64,000 nt of DNA from Bacteroidales bacterium (GTDB lineage Bacteria; Bacteroidota; Bacteroidia; Bacteroidales; WRLA01), in assembly GCA_009777825.1 (NCBI GenBank), contig WRLA01000003.1, forward strand, positions 1 through 64,000, given 5' to 3'. Below are positions 16,801 to 24,484 of the stretch, in pieces. The notes below the pieces were generated by a model. The model had not been told where the DNA came from, ran no database searches, and saw only the letters and a list, made by a program, of their open reading frames with translations. A program made the translations under genes and the position numbers. Numbering within the stretch: position 1 is the first letter of the stretch; every line of letters starts with the position of its first letter.

Positions 16801-16817
16801 TTAAATGATGGTTTCAT
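13815..16817 (-). CDS. Membrane sensor histidine kinase with periplasmic beta-propeller
   Basis: This is a 1000-residue one-pass sensor. In order it has a signal peptide (to about residue 22), two-component-regulator propeller repeats through about residue 650 (units such as GYIWIASSVGLSRFDG and GNFWFGTNNGVSM), a Y_Y_Y domain (residues about 690-760), one membrane helix (TVWFYTLIVVFIFALLYAF), a HisKA_3 dimerisation box with the phospho-acceptor in SDLHDDIGST, and a HATPase domain (NNAIKH, DDGNGFD). The HisKA_3 type normally pairs with a NarL/LuxR-type regulator, but none is adjacent. Unlike hybrid two-component systems it has no fused receiver or AraC domain. The ligand is unknown. Confidence 0.93.
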   Translation of the reverse strand: MKPSFKLACILLLVAGSYVGLAQTSETSSGKCYLFKHYTTQNGLPANDTYAMAQDGDGYIWIASSVGLSRFDGKTFYHKAVPEIYDNAALVAYIGTTPDGAIIPASYMQGVFVQQDDGRFKQFLEGERVEVGKNMFKVVKSFQDNSILACTGRSLYLIDEDSINHLYTYDKAMTLFSALDVDKENRIWFGGRLGLGMMQLSDTAGYEPLFFSELKDKFICDLLFDDEGTLHIATVQGYYRITWRQPSHWDSDYTIEQPFPQLKDIYINHLYLDNERHLWIPTDSYGVFRTKGDAITLHLTQENGLTSSSVICTIQDHEGNFWFGTNNGVSMVKDFDDFAIANNGVLFSGVSSLAADAFQRIWMHSRSDLFLYQNDELIPLSLRGTPIEIAGIRSLEINYSEVLISNDVGLFRLPISKSLPDMRKIEKVADYSKYKVPGLLHAIATDSEGVWICSATKLCNYYSQQFLPVTFNHADSVSLSPRRMICDKYGYYWCGDYSFGIFRGTISRPDNNKILFDPVTTYKSRNADSTFVSALIREMTFDKEGNLWYSSLYTGVYKLTIDADSVLSYKLYSTADGLVSNNVYGITFDDEGSVWFLTPRGISILRHDSNGTETIHKFDVNPRMEGITSTPLQIADRLYLLTDDGVFVTQNQLLKGKSESAPNVLITNVLINGVADPNISARTRDIRLAHGQNNITIEYSAITFRNADNVRYQYKLEGADNDWSVLSERGFVEYAALRPGNYTFKVRAAMAESDAAAGEETSLSFRIRPAYYQTVWFYTLIVVFIFALLYAFYTYRLRQVIKMERIRTRIASDLHDDIGSTLSSISMLSEMASRQDKEAELVKALSKIGVDSRDILNSMDDIIWSVNPQNDSLSSLVVRLREYAIPMCETKDITFDLSADESIFALKLGMEERRNIFLIVKEAVNNAIKHSDCKNLSVAFLKTPELEISIHDDGNGFDVAAPTSRNGVSNMKRRATQIGGELTVISEMEKGTTIVLKTKV

Positions 16818-16843
16818 ATTGTAATTTTTTTTGCAAAAACAGA

Positions 16844-17422
16844 TTATATCTTCTTCTTCACCGTGATATACCCCGTCGAGACATTTCGTCCGCCTACCGA
16901 CACCGTCGGTTTGATGCGGATGGAGATGGTGGACGAACCTTCACCCGCCCGTAACAGATTGTTAGCCAAGCCAATGATGTTGTCGTTGGTCTCGCCCTTT
17001 TTGACGAATTTCATGACGTCTATTTGAAAGTTAAACGGGATGACGGTCTGTCCGCCATTAGCGGGGACGCTGATTTTCTGGTTGACGTTTCCGGTGAGGA
17101 TGTTGCTGTTGTTCAAGTCAATAGCCCATTCCAACTTTTCGACTTGCGCCGTGCTTGTGTTGGGATTGGTGGCTTTCACGTTGACGGTGGCGTTCAAAGG
17201 GAGTTTGCCCGACAGGATGGCGGTGGTTACTTTCAGCAACGACGTGGTGCTAAGGCTTTTAACGTCTTGTAAGCCAGCCATGCTGACGCCGGCAACGGCG
17301 GTGTTGCTTAGATTTACAAGTTCGTAGTTGCAATTTACAAACGAGGTTAGTTGTGACAGTGTGTTGCAGGAAAAAAAGGAGAGAAACAACACGGAAAGGA
17401 GGATTAATACTTTGGTTTTCAT
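16844..17422 (-). CDS. LEA type 2-like lipoprotein
   Basis: The 192-residue protein has a lipoprotein signal with the lipobox LSFFSC (Cys19), so it should be anchored in a membrane after export. The rest resembles the LEA14/WHy beta-sandwich: a KLPLNATVNVKATNPN segment with the typical N-P-N turn, then LEWAIDLNN and an immunoglobulin-like C-terminal half. Such proteins are widespread in Bacteroidota and of unknown function. It lies 26 bases ahead of the sensor kinase gene in the same direction, so the two may be co-transcribed and the lipoprotein may assist the sensor; that link is inference. Confidence 0.75.
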   Translation of the reverse strand: MKTKVLILLSVLFLSFFSCNTLSQLTSFVNCNYELVNLSNTAVAGVSMAGLQDVKSLSTTSLLKVTTAILSGKLPLNATVNVKATNPNTSTAQVEKLEWAIDLNNSNILTGNVNQKISVPANGGQTVIPFNFQIDVMKFVKKGETNDNIIGLANNLLRAGEGSSTISIRIKPTVSVGGRNVSTGYITVKKKI

Positions 17423-17446
17423 TACGATATATTTTAAATGTTAATA

Positions 17447-20400
17447 TTACGATTTCAACGCTTTTATCTGCTCTTCGATGACGAGGATACGGGCTTCGGC
17501 GTCGGTCTTTTTCTTGCGCTCGCTTTCTAAGACTTTTTCGGGGGCGTTGTTGACAAAACGTTCATTATTAAGTTTTTGCATAACGCTTGTTAAGAAACCT
17601 TTGGTGTATTCCAACTCTTTGGTCAACTTTTCTATCTCTTCCGCTTTGTTGACGCTTTTGCTGATGGGGATAAAAAATTCGGTCGAACGGACGATGAACG
17701 GAATACAGTTTTCGGGTTTGGTATCCAAGTATTCTATCTTGCTGATATTGCACAGTTTAGCGATGACGCTGTCGAAAGGCGATGGTTGCGTTTCGTTGCT
17801 CTTTTTGATAAACAGTTCTATCGCTTCTTTGTTGAGAATGTTGCGTTGGGCGCGTTGGGTGCGGATGGCAACGATGACCTCTGTGACATAATCGAACTTT
17901 CTAAGTATCTCATTGTCAAAAGACTCCACAGCGGGCATGTCCGATACCATGATACTTTCGCCCTCTTTGCGTTGGCGGAGCCATTGCCAGATCTCTTCCG
18001 TGAGAAACGGCATAAACGGGTGCAGGAGGCGCATCAGACGGTCGAAAAAGTCTGTCGTCGCTTCCAACGTCTGCACGTCTATCGGCTGTTGATACGCCGG
18101 TTTTATGATTTCCAAATACCACGAGCAGAAATCGTCCCAAATCAGTTTGTAAATGGTCATGAGCGCATCCGAGATACGGAATTTCTCAAAATGGTCGTTG
18201 ACCTCGGCGATGGCGGAGTGCAACCTGTTGCCAAACCACAGTATCGCCGTTTTGGAACTCTCCGGCTGCGCTGTCCGGGCGTCGCTCTCCCATCCTTTTA
18301 CCAAACGGAAGGCGTTCCATATTTTGTTACAGAAGTTGCGCCCCTGTTCCACTTGCGATTCGTCGAAGAGGATGTCGTTGCCGGCAGCCGAGCAGAGCAA
18401 CATGCCCATACGGACGCCGTCGGCGCTGTATTGGTTCATCAACACAATCGGGTCAGGGGAGTTGCCCAGCGACTTGGACATCTTCCGTCCCAACTTATCA
18501 CGGACGATGCCGGTGAAATAGACATTGCGGAAGCAGCGTTGATTGCGGTATTCGTAACCCGCCATGATCATACGCGCCACCCAGAAAAAGATGATTTCGG
18601 GCGCCGTGACCAAGTCGTTGGTCGGGTAATAATATTTAATCTCGTCGTTGTCGGGATTGTTGATGCCGTCAAAAACGGAGAGGGGCCACAGCCAACTCGA
18701 AAACCATGTATCCAAGCAGTCGTCATCCTGACGGAGGTCTTGCAACCGAAGGGCAGGATTACCGCTTTTTTCTCTTGCCGCTGCCAATGCTTTCTCCGGC
18801 GTCTCGGCTACCACATAGCCGCCTTCGGGAAGATAATACGCCGGAATACGATGCCCCCACCACAACTGACGCGAAATACACCAGTCTTTGATGTTTTCCA
18901 TCCAGTGGCGGTAGGTGTTTTTGAACTTTGCGGGATGAAACATGACGTCGTCTTCCATAACGGCGTCAAAAGCCGGTTTCGCCATCTCTCCCATCTTCAA
19001 AAACCACTGCATAGACAACTTCGGCTCGATAGGAACATCCGTCCGCTCGGAAAAACCCACGTTGTTGACGTATGGCTCGACTTTCTCCATCAGACCGGCG
19101 GCAATCAAGTCCTGCTCGATTTGCTTGCGTACTTCAAACCTGTCCATCCCTTCGTACTGCAAACCGTGCTTGTTGAGCGTGCCATCATCATTGAAGATGT
19201 CAATGGATTCGAGATTGTATTTCTCGCCCAACATGTAGTCGTTCACATCGTGCGCCGGCGTTACTTTCAGACAGCCCGTACCAAACTCCATGTCCACATA
19301 CTCATCTTCAATAATCGGAACTTCGCGATTGGCAATCGGGACAATCACCCGTTTGCCTTTCAGATGAGCAGTTTTAGGGTCATTGGGATTGATGCAAACG
19401 GCGGTGTCACCCAATATTGTCTCGGGACGGGTGGTGGCAACAATAACAGCCCCCCCAAGCCCCCCCGAAGGGGGGGATGTGCGGAGCCATCCTCGCTCTG
19501 CATTATCAGATTTTTCTAAAATTTGTTCATTATTGAGAGCATTTGCTGTCAAATATCCATGTTCATCGTGTGTGTTCCTCACACCCCCCCTTTCGGGGGG
19601 GCTTGGGGGGGCTGCTAACCTTTCTTTAATCCGCCCTAACACCTCATCCGGATTTTCCAAAACCTCTTCATTTGTAAACCGTACAACGCTATACCCGTGG
19701 CTTTCAAGATATTCTGTTCTGATTTTGTCTGCTTTTTGAATTTCAGGGTCATTGTGATAGCCGCCGTCCACTTCAATAACCAACTTGTGACGAAGTGAAA
19801 CAAAATCAACTATAACATCGCCAATAATATGTTGCCGTCTAAATTTTTCATCCAGATTTTTTCCACGCAACATTTCCCAAAGCGCACTTTCTGCCACCGT
19901 CGAAAACTTACGCATATTTTGCGCATGTTCTTTCAGCAATCCATAATTGATAGCATTTGCTGTTAAATATCCATATCCATCGTGTGTGTTTCTCACACCC
20001 CCCCCTTCGGGGGGGCTTGGGGGGGCTATGTTATACCGCAAGTAATACAACTTCCCCTGTTGTTCCTTATAGTTCACCTCTTCGTCGGAGAGGGCGGTTT
20101 TTGCTGCGGGGTCCCAGTTGACCATGCGCACGCCGCGATAGACCAACCCTTTCTTGTAAAGGTCAACAAAGGCTTTGATAACGCTTTCGGAACGGGCGTC
20201 GTCCATGGTAAAGCAGGTGCGTTCCCAGTCGCACGACGCTCCCAACTTTTTCAACTGTTCGAGGATGATGCCGCCGTGTTTGTGTGTCCAGTCCCAGGCG
20301 TGTTCCAAAAACTGTTCGCGGGTGAGGTCGGACTTTTTTACTCCTTCCTGTGCCAATTTGGCGACCACTCTGGCTTCGGTGGCAATGGAGGCGTGGTCGG

Positions 20401-20638
20401 TGCCGGGGACCCAGCAGGCGTTTTTGCCTGTCATGCGGGCGCGTCGCACCAATACATCCTGAATGGTGTTGTTTAGCATGTGTCCCATGTGCAGGACGCC
20501 GGTTACGTTGGGCGGCGGAATGACGATAGTGTAAGGCTCGCGACCATCGGGAACAGAACGGAAAAAACCGTGCTTCATCCAATAGTCATACCATTTATTC
20601 TCAACCTGTTCGGGTGCGTATTTTGAAGGAATGTCCAT
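17447..20638 (-). CDS. valS: Valyl-tRNA synthetase carrying an inserted DUF559 nuclease domain
   Basis: ValRS charges tRNA-Val and hydrolyses mischarged Thr-tRNA-Val in its CP1 domain. The class I signatures are intact: HMGH at residues 50-53, KMSKS in [10 protein letters not shown], the editing-domain [13 protein letters not shown] segment and a C-terminal coiled coil rich in Lys and Glu. At 1063 residues it is about 190 longer than usual. The excess, residues about 205-397, lies between YLRYNI and VIVATTRPE at the entry to the editing domain. It consists of proline/glycine-rich repeat translations around a full DUF559 domain. The frame stays open throughout, and no intein splice motifs are visible, so the insert is probably retained in the protein. 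The promoter lies in the 3' end of ispG. Confidence 0.97.
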   Translation of the reverse strand: MDIPSKYAPEQVENKWYDYWMKHGFFRSVPDGREPYTIVIPPPNVTGVLHMGHMLNNTIQDVLVRRARMTGKNACWVPGTDHASIATEARVVAKLAQEGVKKSDLTREQFLEHAWDWTHKHGGIILEQLKKLGASCDWERTCFTMDDARSESVIKAFVDLYKKGLVYRGVRMVNWDPAAKTALSDEEVNYKEQQGKLYYLRYNIAPPSPPEGGGVRNTHDGYGYLTANAINYGLLKEHAQNMRKFSTVAESALWEMLRGKNLDEKFRRQHIIGDVIVDFVSLRHKLVIEVDGGYHNDPEIQKADKIRTEYLESHGYSVVRFTNEEVLENPDEVLGRIKERLAAPPSPPERGGVRNTHDEHGYLTANALNNEQILEKSDNAERGWLRTSPPSGGLGGAVIVATTRPETILGDTAVCINPNDPKTAHLKGKRVIVPIANREVPIIEDEYVDMEFGTGCLKVTPAHDVNDYMLGEKYNLESIDIFNDDGTLNKHGLQYEGMDRFEVRKQIEQDLIAAGLMEKVEPYVNNVGFSERTDVPIEPKLSMQWFLKMGEMAKPAFDAVMEDDVMFHPAKFKNTYRHWMENIKDWCISRQLWWGHRIPAYYLPEGGYVVAETPEKALAAAREKSGNPALRLQDLRQDDDCLDTWFSSWLWPLSVFDGINNPDNDEIKYYYPTNDLVTAPEIIFFWVARMIMAGYEYRNQRCFRNVYFTGIVRDKLGRKMSKSLGNSPDPIVLMNQYSADGVRMGMLLCSAAGNDILFDESQVEQGRNFCNKIWNAFRLVKGWESDARTAQPESSKTAILWFGNRLHSAIAEVNDHFEKFRISDALMTIYKLIWDDFCSWYLEIIKPAYQQPIDVQTLEATTDFFDRLMRLLHPFMPFLTEEIWQWLRQRKEGESIMVSDMPAVESFDNEILRKFDYVTEVIVAIRTQRAQRNILNKEAIELFIKKSNETQPSPFDSVIAKLCNISKIEYLDTKPENCIPFIVRSTEFFIPISKSVNKAEEIEKLTKELEYTKGFLTSVMQKLNNERFVNNAPEKVLESERKKKTDAEARILVIEEQIKALKS
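19531..19613 (-). repeat. Left copy of the 83-bp direct repeat in the valS cassette
   Basis: It matches 19945-20027 with only a handful of differences and includes a middle copy of the C7/G7 palindrome, with one extra T. In the gene direction both copies encode an APPSPPE(G/R)GGVRNTH and GYLTANA(I/L)N pattern. The copies start 414 bp apart, a multiple of three. Confidence 0.85.
19945..20027 (-). repeat. Right copy of the 83-bp direct repeat in the valS cassette
   Basis: Partner of 19531-19613. Recombination between the copies would remove exactly 138 codons, including the nuclease domain, and leave valS in frame. Confidence 0.85.
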
Positions 20639-20640
20639 CT

Positions 20641-21825
20641 TTAATGAGATTTAATTTTAGGGGTGCAAAGGTACGTTTTTTTTATCAGTTCCATCAGCCT
20701 TTCCACCGCCTCCTCCTGCGGGATATTTTTCACGACGGCTTGGTCTCCTTTAAACAACGTTACCGTTCCTTTTCCCGATCCGACGTATCCGTAGTCGGCG
20801 CCTGCCATCTCGCCGGGACCGTTGACGATACATCCCATCACGGCGATGGTGATGCCTTTGAGGTGTCGGGTCTTTTCGCGTATTTCCGCTACGGCGCCGA
20901 TAATGTCGAACTGCGTCCGTCCGCATGAGGGACAGGATATCAGTTCCGCGTGGCTGAAGCGTGCGCGGGCGGCTTGCAGGATGGAAAAACCCGGGGCAAT
21001 TTCGTTCTCCGGCGTTTCCGTCAGCGAGACGCGGATGGTGTCGCCGATGCCGTCCATCAGGAGCGTTCCTATGCCGACAGCCGATTTTATCCGTCCGTCC
21101 TCGCCGGCGCCGGCTTCGGTAACGCCGAGGTGCAGGGGGTAATCGAATCCTTCTTCCGCCATCCGCTGTACCAACAATCTCGTTGCAAAGACCATCGTGC
21201 GGGTGTTGCTCGACTTCATGGAAAGCACCAAGTTGTGGAAATCCAGATCCGCGCAGATGCGCACAAACTCCATCGCCGCCTCGACCATGCCTTCGGGGGT
21301 GTCGCCGTAACGACTCACGATGCGCTCCGACAGCGAACCTTGATTGCTGCCGATGCGAAGCGCCGTCCCATGTTGTTGGCACACGTGGATGAGCGGCGTG
21401 ATGTTTTCACGTATTCGTTCTATTGCCCGACTGTATTCGGCTGGTGAAAAACGGACTTTTCCGATGTTTTTGTCGGTATAGTTGCCCGGATTGATGCGTA
21501 TCTTGTCCGCGATGCGGGCGGCGGCTATAGCGACGTCGGCGTTGAAATGCACGTCGGCGATGAGGGGCGTTTTGAATCCGTCTTGACGCAGTTTTTCCTT
21601 AATCAGCGCCAGACATTCAACCGATTTCATGTTTGGCGTGGTGATGCGGACGTATTCGCATCCCGCCTCTATCATCCGGATGGATTGTCGAACCGTAGCC
21701 GCTACGTCCATCGTATCCGTGTTGGTCATGGATTGGATGCGGATGGGATTGTCTCCACCCAAAGGAACGTCGCCGATGTAAACCTCGCGGGAAGGGCGTC
21801 TTGAATATTGAAAAGGAGTATTCAT
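20641..21825 (-). CDS. ispG: 4-hydroxy-3-methylbut-2-enyl diphosphate synthase (IspG/GcpE)
   Basis: IspG makes HMBPP in the MEP isoprenoid pathway using a [4Fe-4S] cluster. The N-terminal TIM barrel is clear ([34 protein letters not shown]), as is the C-terminal cluster domain with CPSCGRT and GCIVNGPGE, which hold the three cysteines. I start at 21825 (MNTPFQYS) because the promoter at 21848 lies inside the longer frame; length 394. The barrel resembles the long, three-domain IspG that I expect in Bacteroidota (about 600 residues), yet the extra middle domain is absent: [16 protein letters not shown] runs straight into the cluster domain. The C-terminus, [11 protein letters not shown], overlaps the valS promoter. 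Confidence 0.95.
   Translation of the reverse strand: MNTPFQYSRRPSREVYIGDVPLGGDNPIRIQSMTNTDTMDVAATVRQSIRMIEAGCEYVRITTPNMKSVECLALIKEKLRQDGFKTPLIADVHFNADVAIAAARIADKIRINPGNYTDKNIGKVRFSPAEYSRAIERIRENITPLIHVCQQHGTALRIGSNQGSLSERIVSRYGDTPEGMVEAAMEFVRICADLDFHNLVLSMKSSNTRTMVFATRLLVQRMAEEGFDYPLHLGVTEAGAGEDGRIKSAVGIGTLLMDGIGDTIRVSLTETPENEIAPGFSILQAARARFSHAELISCPSCGRTQFDIIGAVAEIREKTRHLKGITIAVMGCIVNGPGEMAGADYGYVGSGKGTVTLFKGDQAVVKNIPQEEAVERLMELIKKTYLCTPKIKSH
20666..20673 (-). promoter_or_regulatory. Promoter of valS inside the ispG 3' end
   Basis: TACCTTTG on the minus strand, 28 bases ahead of the valS ATG. The ispG frame reads through it as TYLC, so the last dozen ispG codons double as the valS promoter. 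Confidence 0.65.
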
Positions 21826-21847
21826 CTTTTTTAATAATTTGGCAATG

Positions 21848-21855
21848 CAAAGGTA
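21848..21855 (-). promoter_or_regulatory. Promoter of ispG
   Basis: TACCTTTG on the minus strand, 22 bases upstream of the chosen ispG start. Confidence 0.65.
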
Positions 21856-21928
21856 AATCATTTTTTGTAATTACTCGGAAATTTCAACTTTTTTGAGTAC
21901 TTGACATTGTTGTTTTAAAAATAACGTG

Positions 21929-21936
21929 TATCTTTG
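21929..21936 (+). promoter_or_regulatory. Promoter of the DUF4160-DUF2442 pair
   Basis: TATCTTTG with TTG about 16-19 bases upstream (near 21907-21912), 23 bases ahead of the first ATG and divergent from the ispG promoter. Confidence 0.65.
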
Positions 21937-21959
21937 CGCACGAAAAACCATATTTATTT

Positions 21960-22217
21960 ATGGCAGAAATATCACGATTTTATGGTATAATCATTGCGAT
22001 GTTTGGCAATGAACATAATCCACCACATTTTCATATAAAATATGGTCATTACAAAGCCATATATACGATAAAGAATGGTGTAATAAAAGGAGAAGTTCCA
22101 ATAAGTGTTATAAAAAAAGTAATTGAATGGGTGGAAATTCACCAAGATGAATTATATCAAAATTGGGAACTGTTAAAAAATGGAAAAGATACAAATAAAA
22201 TAAAACCTTTAAAATAA
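21960..22217 (+). CDS. DUF4160 domain protein
   Basis: The 85-residue protein fits DUF4160: an ISRFYGIIIAMF strand pair followed by NEHNPPHFHIKYG, the conserved histidine-rich motif. Function is unknown. It is followed after 5 bases by a DUF2442 gene, a common pairing that behaves like a small accessory module or toxin-antitoxin-like unit; that role is inference. The AT-rich codons differ from the GC-richer ispG and rodA on either side, which points to acquisition. Confidence 0.85.
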   Translation: MAEISRFYGIIIAMFGNEHNPPHFHIKYGHYKAIYTIKNGVIKGEVPISVIKKVIEWVEIHQDELYQNWELLKNGKDTNKIKPLK

Positions 22218-22222
22218 TTTTT

Positions 22223-22465
22223 ATGAACGATATAGATTTATTAAGAGTAGTTGATGTAGAATATATTAAAGATTTTACAATGCGGTTAGAGTTTAGTGAT
22301 GGGGAAATAAAAACAATAGACTTTTTGCCGTTATTAAAAGGTAAGATGTATGAACCATTAAAAAGCAGGGAAAATTTTATTCAATTTGGATTAACAGATT
22401 GGACTTTAGAATGGTACAATGGTGTAGATTTTGCACCTGAATACCTTTATGAAGTTGGAATTTAA
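22223..22465 (+). CDS. DUF2442 domain protein
   Basis: The 80-residue protein matches DUF2442: VEYIKDFTMRLEFSDGEIKTIDF near the N-terminus and a WYNGVDFAPEYLYE ending. It is the usual partner of DUF4160 and shares its promoter. The gene stops 20 bases before the convergent rodA stop, and I see no strong terminator between them. Confidence 0.85.
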   Translation: MNDIDLLRVVDVEYIKDFTMRLEFSDGEIKTIDFLPLLKGKMYEPLKSRENFIQFGLTDWTLEWYNGVDFAPEYLYEVGI

Positions 22466-22485
22466 AAGACAAGAAGGCGTCTGCT

Positions 22486-23754
22486 TTACAACAGCGACAG
22501 CCTGTTAGCATCCTGTTTGATAAAGATAAACAGCAGGATGGTGAAACCCAGCAACGACGACCCGCCGTAACTGAAAAACGGCAACGGGATGCCGATGACC
22601 GGAAGCAGTCCGAGCACCATTCCGATGTTGACGGTGATATGAAAAGCCAGAATGGACGCCACGCAATAGCCATATATCCGGGCAAAGGCGGAGCGCTGTC
22701 GCTCGGCGTTGCGGATGATGCGTAGAATCAGGAAAGCGAAGCATCCGACGACTAAGAAACTTCCGACAAATCCATACTCTTCGCCTACGGTGCAGAAGAT
22801 AAAGTCGGTATTTTGTTCGGGGACGAAGTTGTATTTTGTCTGTGTGCCTTGCAGGAAGCCCTTTCCGCTGACGCCGCCCGAACCGATGGCAATCAACGAT
22901 TGATTCACGTTATAGCCGGCTTTTTTCAGGTCGGTTTCGATACCCAGCAGCACGTTGATACGGGTTTGCTGGTAGTCGCTCAGAAAGGTTGTGAACGCCT
23001 TATGCGCAACAAAGACAAATCCCGCACAGAACGCCGCCGTCAGGATGGTATTTCTGATGCTTTTCCATCGGTGCGACGAGAAAAAGAACCACCAAAGCAG
23101 TGCGACGGAAGATATGACGATGATGGTTATCTTCTCGCCCAACAGCAACGTAAGGACAAAAAGCACGACGGCGATAATCGGAAACAGTATCAGCCGTCCA
23201 TCCATCCCTTCGCGGTACATGGCGATAAAAAGCGCAAAGTAAACCAATGCCGTTCCTGTGTCATTTTGCAGGATGATGAGTCCGACGGGCAGCAGGAGGA
23301 TAAGGATGGAAACTATCAGCGTATCCATCTTTTTCGGTGCAAAAGAGTGGGTGGAGAGGTATTTAGCCAAAGCCAGCGCCGTCGCCCATTTGAACAGTTC
23401 TCCCGGCTGCATCGAAAATTGACCGATTTTTATCCATGCGTTAGCGCCCTTTATATCACTTCCGAACGGAAAGACGCTTAACAAAGCGAGTATCGCCAGA
23501 ATATAAAACACCCACGCAAAAGAGGTGAACAGTTTGGCGTCTAATAACAGAATGACAAAAGCGGTAACAACGGCAATGAGAATGAAGATCGCCTGTTTCC
23601 CGTAGTCGCAGTCGAGGCTTAAGATAGAGCGATGCGTCTCGTCGTAAACGGCGGCATAGATGGAGATCCATCCGGCAAACACCATCAGCAGATAGAGGAT
23701 GATCAACATCCAGTCCACGTTGGCAAAAAAACTCTTTTGTTCTCTTTCTCTCAT
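22486..23754 (-). CDS. rodA: Rod shape-determining protein RodA (SEDS peptidoglycan polymerase)
   Basis: RodA polymerises lipid II into glycan strands for lateral wall growth, together with PBP2. The 422 residues form about ten membrane helices, with SEDS signatures NAWIKIGQFSMQPGELFKW and the C-terminal LPVIGIPLPFFSYGGSSLLG. The start overlaps the stop of the 57-codon gene as ATGA, so it is translationally coupled to it. Its partner gene mrdA lies upstream in the same direction but is separated from it by two accessory genes. The protein is complete. Confidence 0.95.
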   Translation of the reverse strand: MREREQKSFFANVDWMLIILYLLMVFAGWISIYAAVYDETHRSILSLDCDYGKQAIFILIAVVTAFVILLLDAKLFTSFAWVFYILAILALLSVFPFGSDIKGANAWIKIGQFSMQPGELFKWATALALAKYLSTHSFAPKKMDTLIVSILILLLPVGLIILQNDTGTALVYFALFIAMYREGMDGRLILFPIIAVVLFVLTLLLGEKITIIVISSVALLWWFFFSSHRWKSIRNTILTAAFCAGFVFVAHKAFTTFLSDYQQTRINVLLGIETDLKKAGYNVNQSLIAIGSGGVSGKGFLQGTQTKYNFVPEQNTDFIFCTVGEEYGFVGSFLVVGCFAFLILRIIRNAERQRSAFARIYGYCVASILAFHITVNIGMVLGLLPVIGIPLPFFSYGGSSLLGFTILLFIFIKQDANRLSLL

Positions 23755-23924
23755 AAAGCATATTGCAGAAATGACTGTTTCATTTCGTTTATTTGACGTG
23801 TCTGTTCGGCTTTACGGTCTTTACACGCTGCTATAAAAGCCAACATTGCCAAATGGTCTTCTTTCGTAATCTCATGAGGTTCTATTACAAAATCTACGCC
23901 TTCCGGTTCTCTAATCATTCCCAT
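23751..23924 (-). CDS. 57-residue protein between the acetyltransferase-like gene and rodA
   Basis: An ATG at 23924 opens a 57-codon frame beginning MGMIREPEGVDFVIEP and ending in a charged helix (RKAEQTRQINEMKQSF). It starts two bases after the GNAT-like gene stops and overlaps rodA by ATGA. The MGMIREPEGVDF start is a pattern I associate with small proteins encoded beside GNAT-type proteins in many bacteria. It may be an antidote or partner of the neighbour; this is not proven. Confidence 0.7.
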   Translation of the reverse strand: MGMIREPEGVDFVIEPHEITKEDHLAMLAFIAACKDRKAEQTRQINEMKQSFLQYAL

Positions 23925-23926
23925 AA

Positions 23927-24445
23927 TTATTCGATTTTATCGTTAAAATATCTTTTTATCAACTCTAATGACTGTTTTTCTCCGATTGCCATGCGTTGCC
24001 CGCCTATCGGTACCGCGCCCAATGTTTTTGCATAATGCCCCATCAAAACGGTTTTGGCAGTAAATGCTACAAATCCGGCAAAACCAAGTTCAAAAGAACG
24101 TTTACAAGCAAATGCCACCAAATTGCCGGCTACGCCATAGTGTATTTTATTTTTGCCATAGTTAAACGGAGCGCTTTCTATCAAATGCATTTCTATATAA
24201 CCCTGCTCTTGAGCAATGCTTATCAAGCCTTGTATTACAGTAGGATTCCACAAGATTGTCAACTTAAAAACATTTCTGTTGGATTGCAAATACTCCTTTT
24301 TCCAATCAAATTTCCATCCGTTCTTTTGGGTTAGATGTACCAAATCCGGTTTGGAAAGCGGTAATATTTCCGTAGGGAAACTATCGCCGGTTACCACATT
24401 TTCTATCGAACGTGTCAGTTTGTCTATTTCAATGTCAATATACAT
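23927..24445 (-). CDS. GNAT-like N-acetyltransferase fold protein
   Basis: The 172-residue protein shows the C-terminal half of a GNAT-type fold: GYIEMHLIESAPFNYG, then VAGNLVAFACKRSFELGFAGFVAF and HYAKTLGAVPIGGQRM, the last resembling the acetyl-CoA region. The start is at 24445 (MYIDIEID) because the promoter box at 24470 excludes the longer frame. It is paired with the 57-residue gene and lies between mrdA and rodA. The pair may be a toxin-antitoxin-like or modifying module; the substrate is unknown. Confidence 0.7.
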   Translation of the reverse strand: MYIDIEIDKLTRSIENVVTGDSFPTEILPLSKPDLVHLTQKNGWKFDWKKEYLQSNRNVFKLTILWNPTVIQGLISIAQEQGYIEMHLIESAPFNYGKNKIHYGVAGNLVAFACKRSFELGFAGFVAFTAKTVLMGHYAKTLGAVPIGGQRMAIGEKQSLELIKRYFNDKIE

Positions 24446-24469
24446 TTTCTTTCGCTTATAATCAGAGTG

Positions 24470-24477
24470 CAAATGTA
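24470..24477 (-). promoter_or_regulatory. Promoter of the GNAT-like gene, the small gene and rodA
   Basis: TACATTTG on the minus strand, 24 bases upstream of the GNAT-like start and immediately ahead of the mrdA stop codon. It would let the accessory genes and rodA be transcribed apart from mrdA. Confidence 0.55.
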
Positions 24478-24484
24478 CAAAATT

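Larger units (their letters stand above)
19448..20027 (-). mobile_element. In-frame DUF559 nuclease cassette with terminal inverted repeats inside valS
   Basis: About 580 bp are bounded by perfect 29-bp inverted repeats (19448-19476 and 19999-20027), each a run pattern of seven C, AAG, seven C, GAA, seven G or its complement. Between them, 19614-19944 encodes a whole DUF559 domain, roughly ValRS residues 235-342: helix [18 protein letters not shown], then [22 protein letters not shown] with the ExD catalytic pair, and [21 protein letters not shown]559 is a Vsr/MutH-like PD-(D/E)XK fold. An internal ATG at 19915 could allow separate translation. I see no certain target-site duplication. Mobility is inferred from the repeats and the clean interruption of ValRS. 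Confidence 0.85.

Noticed and set aside
17786-19519. 577-codon open frame on the plus strand
   Set aside because: It is wholly antisense to valS, which has all expected catalytic motifs; it is a shadow caused by codon bias.
19448-20027. Intein in valS
   Set aside because: No Cys/Ser at the N-junction, no HN pair at the C-junction and no Hint-type blocks; the insert begins with Ala-Pro-rich repeat sequence. A DUF559 cassette explains it better.
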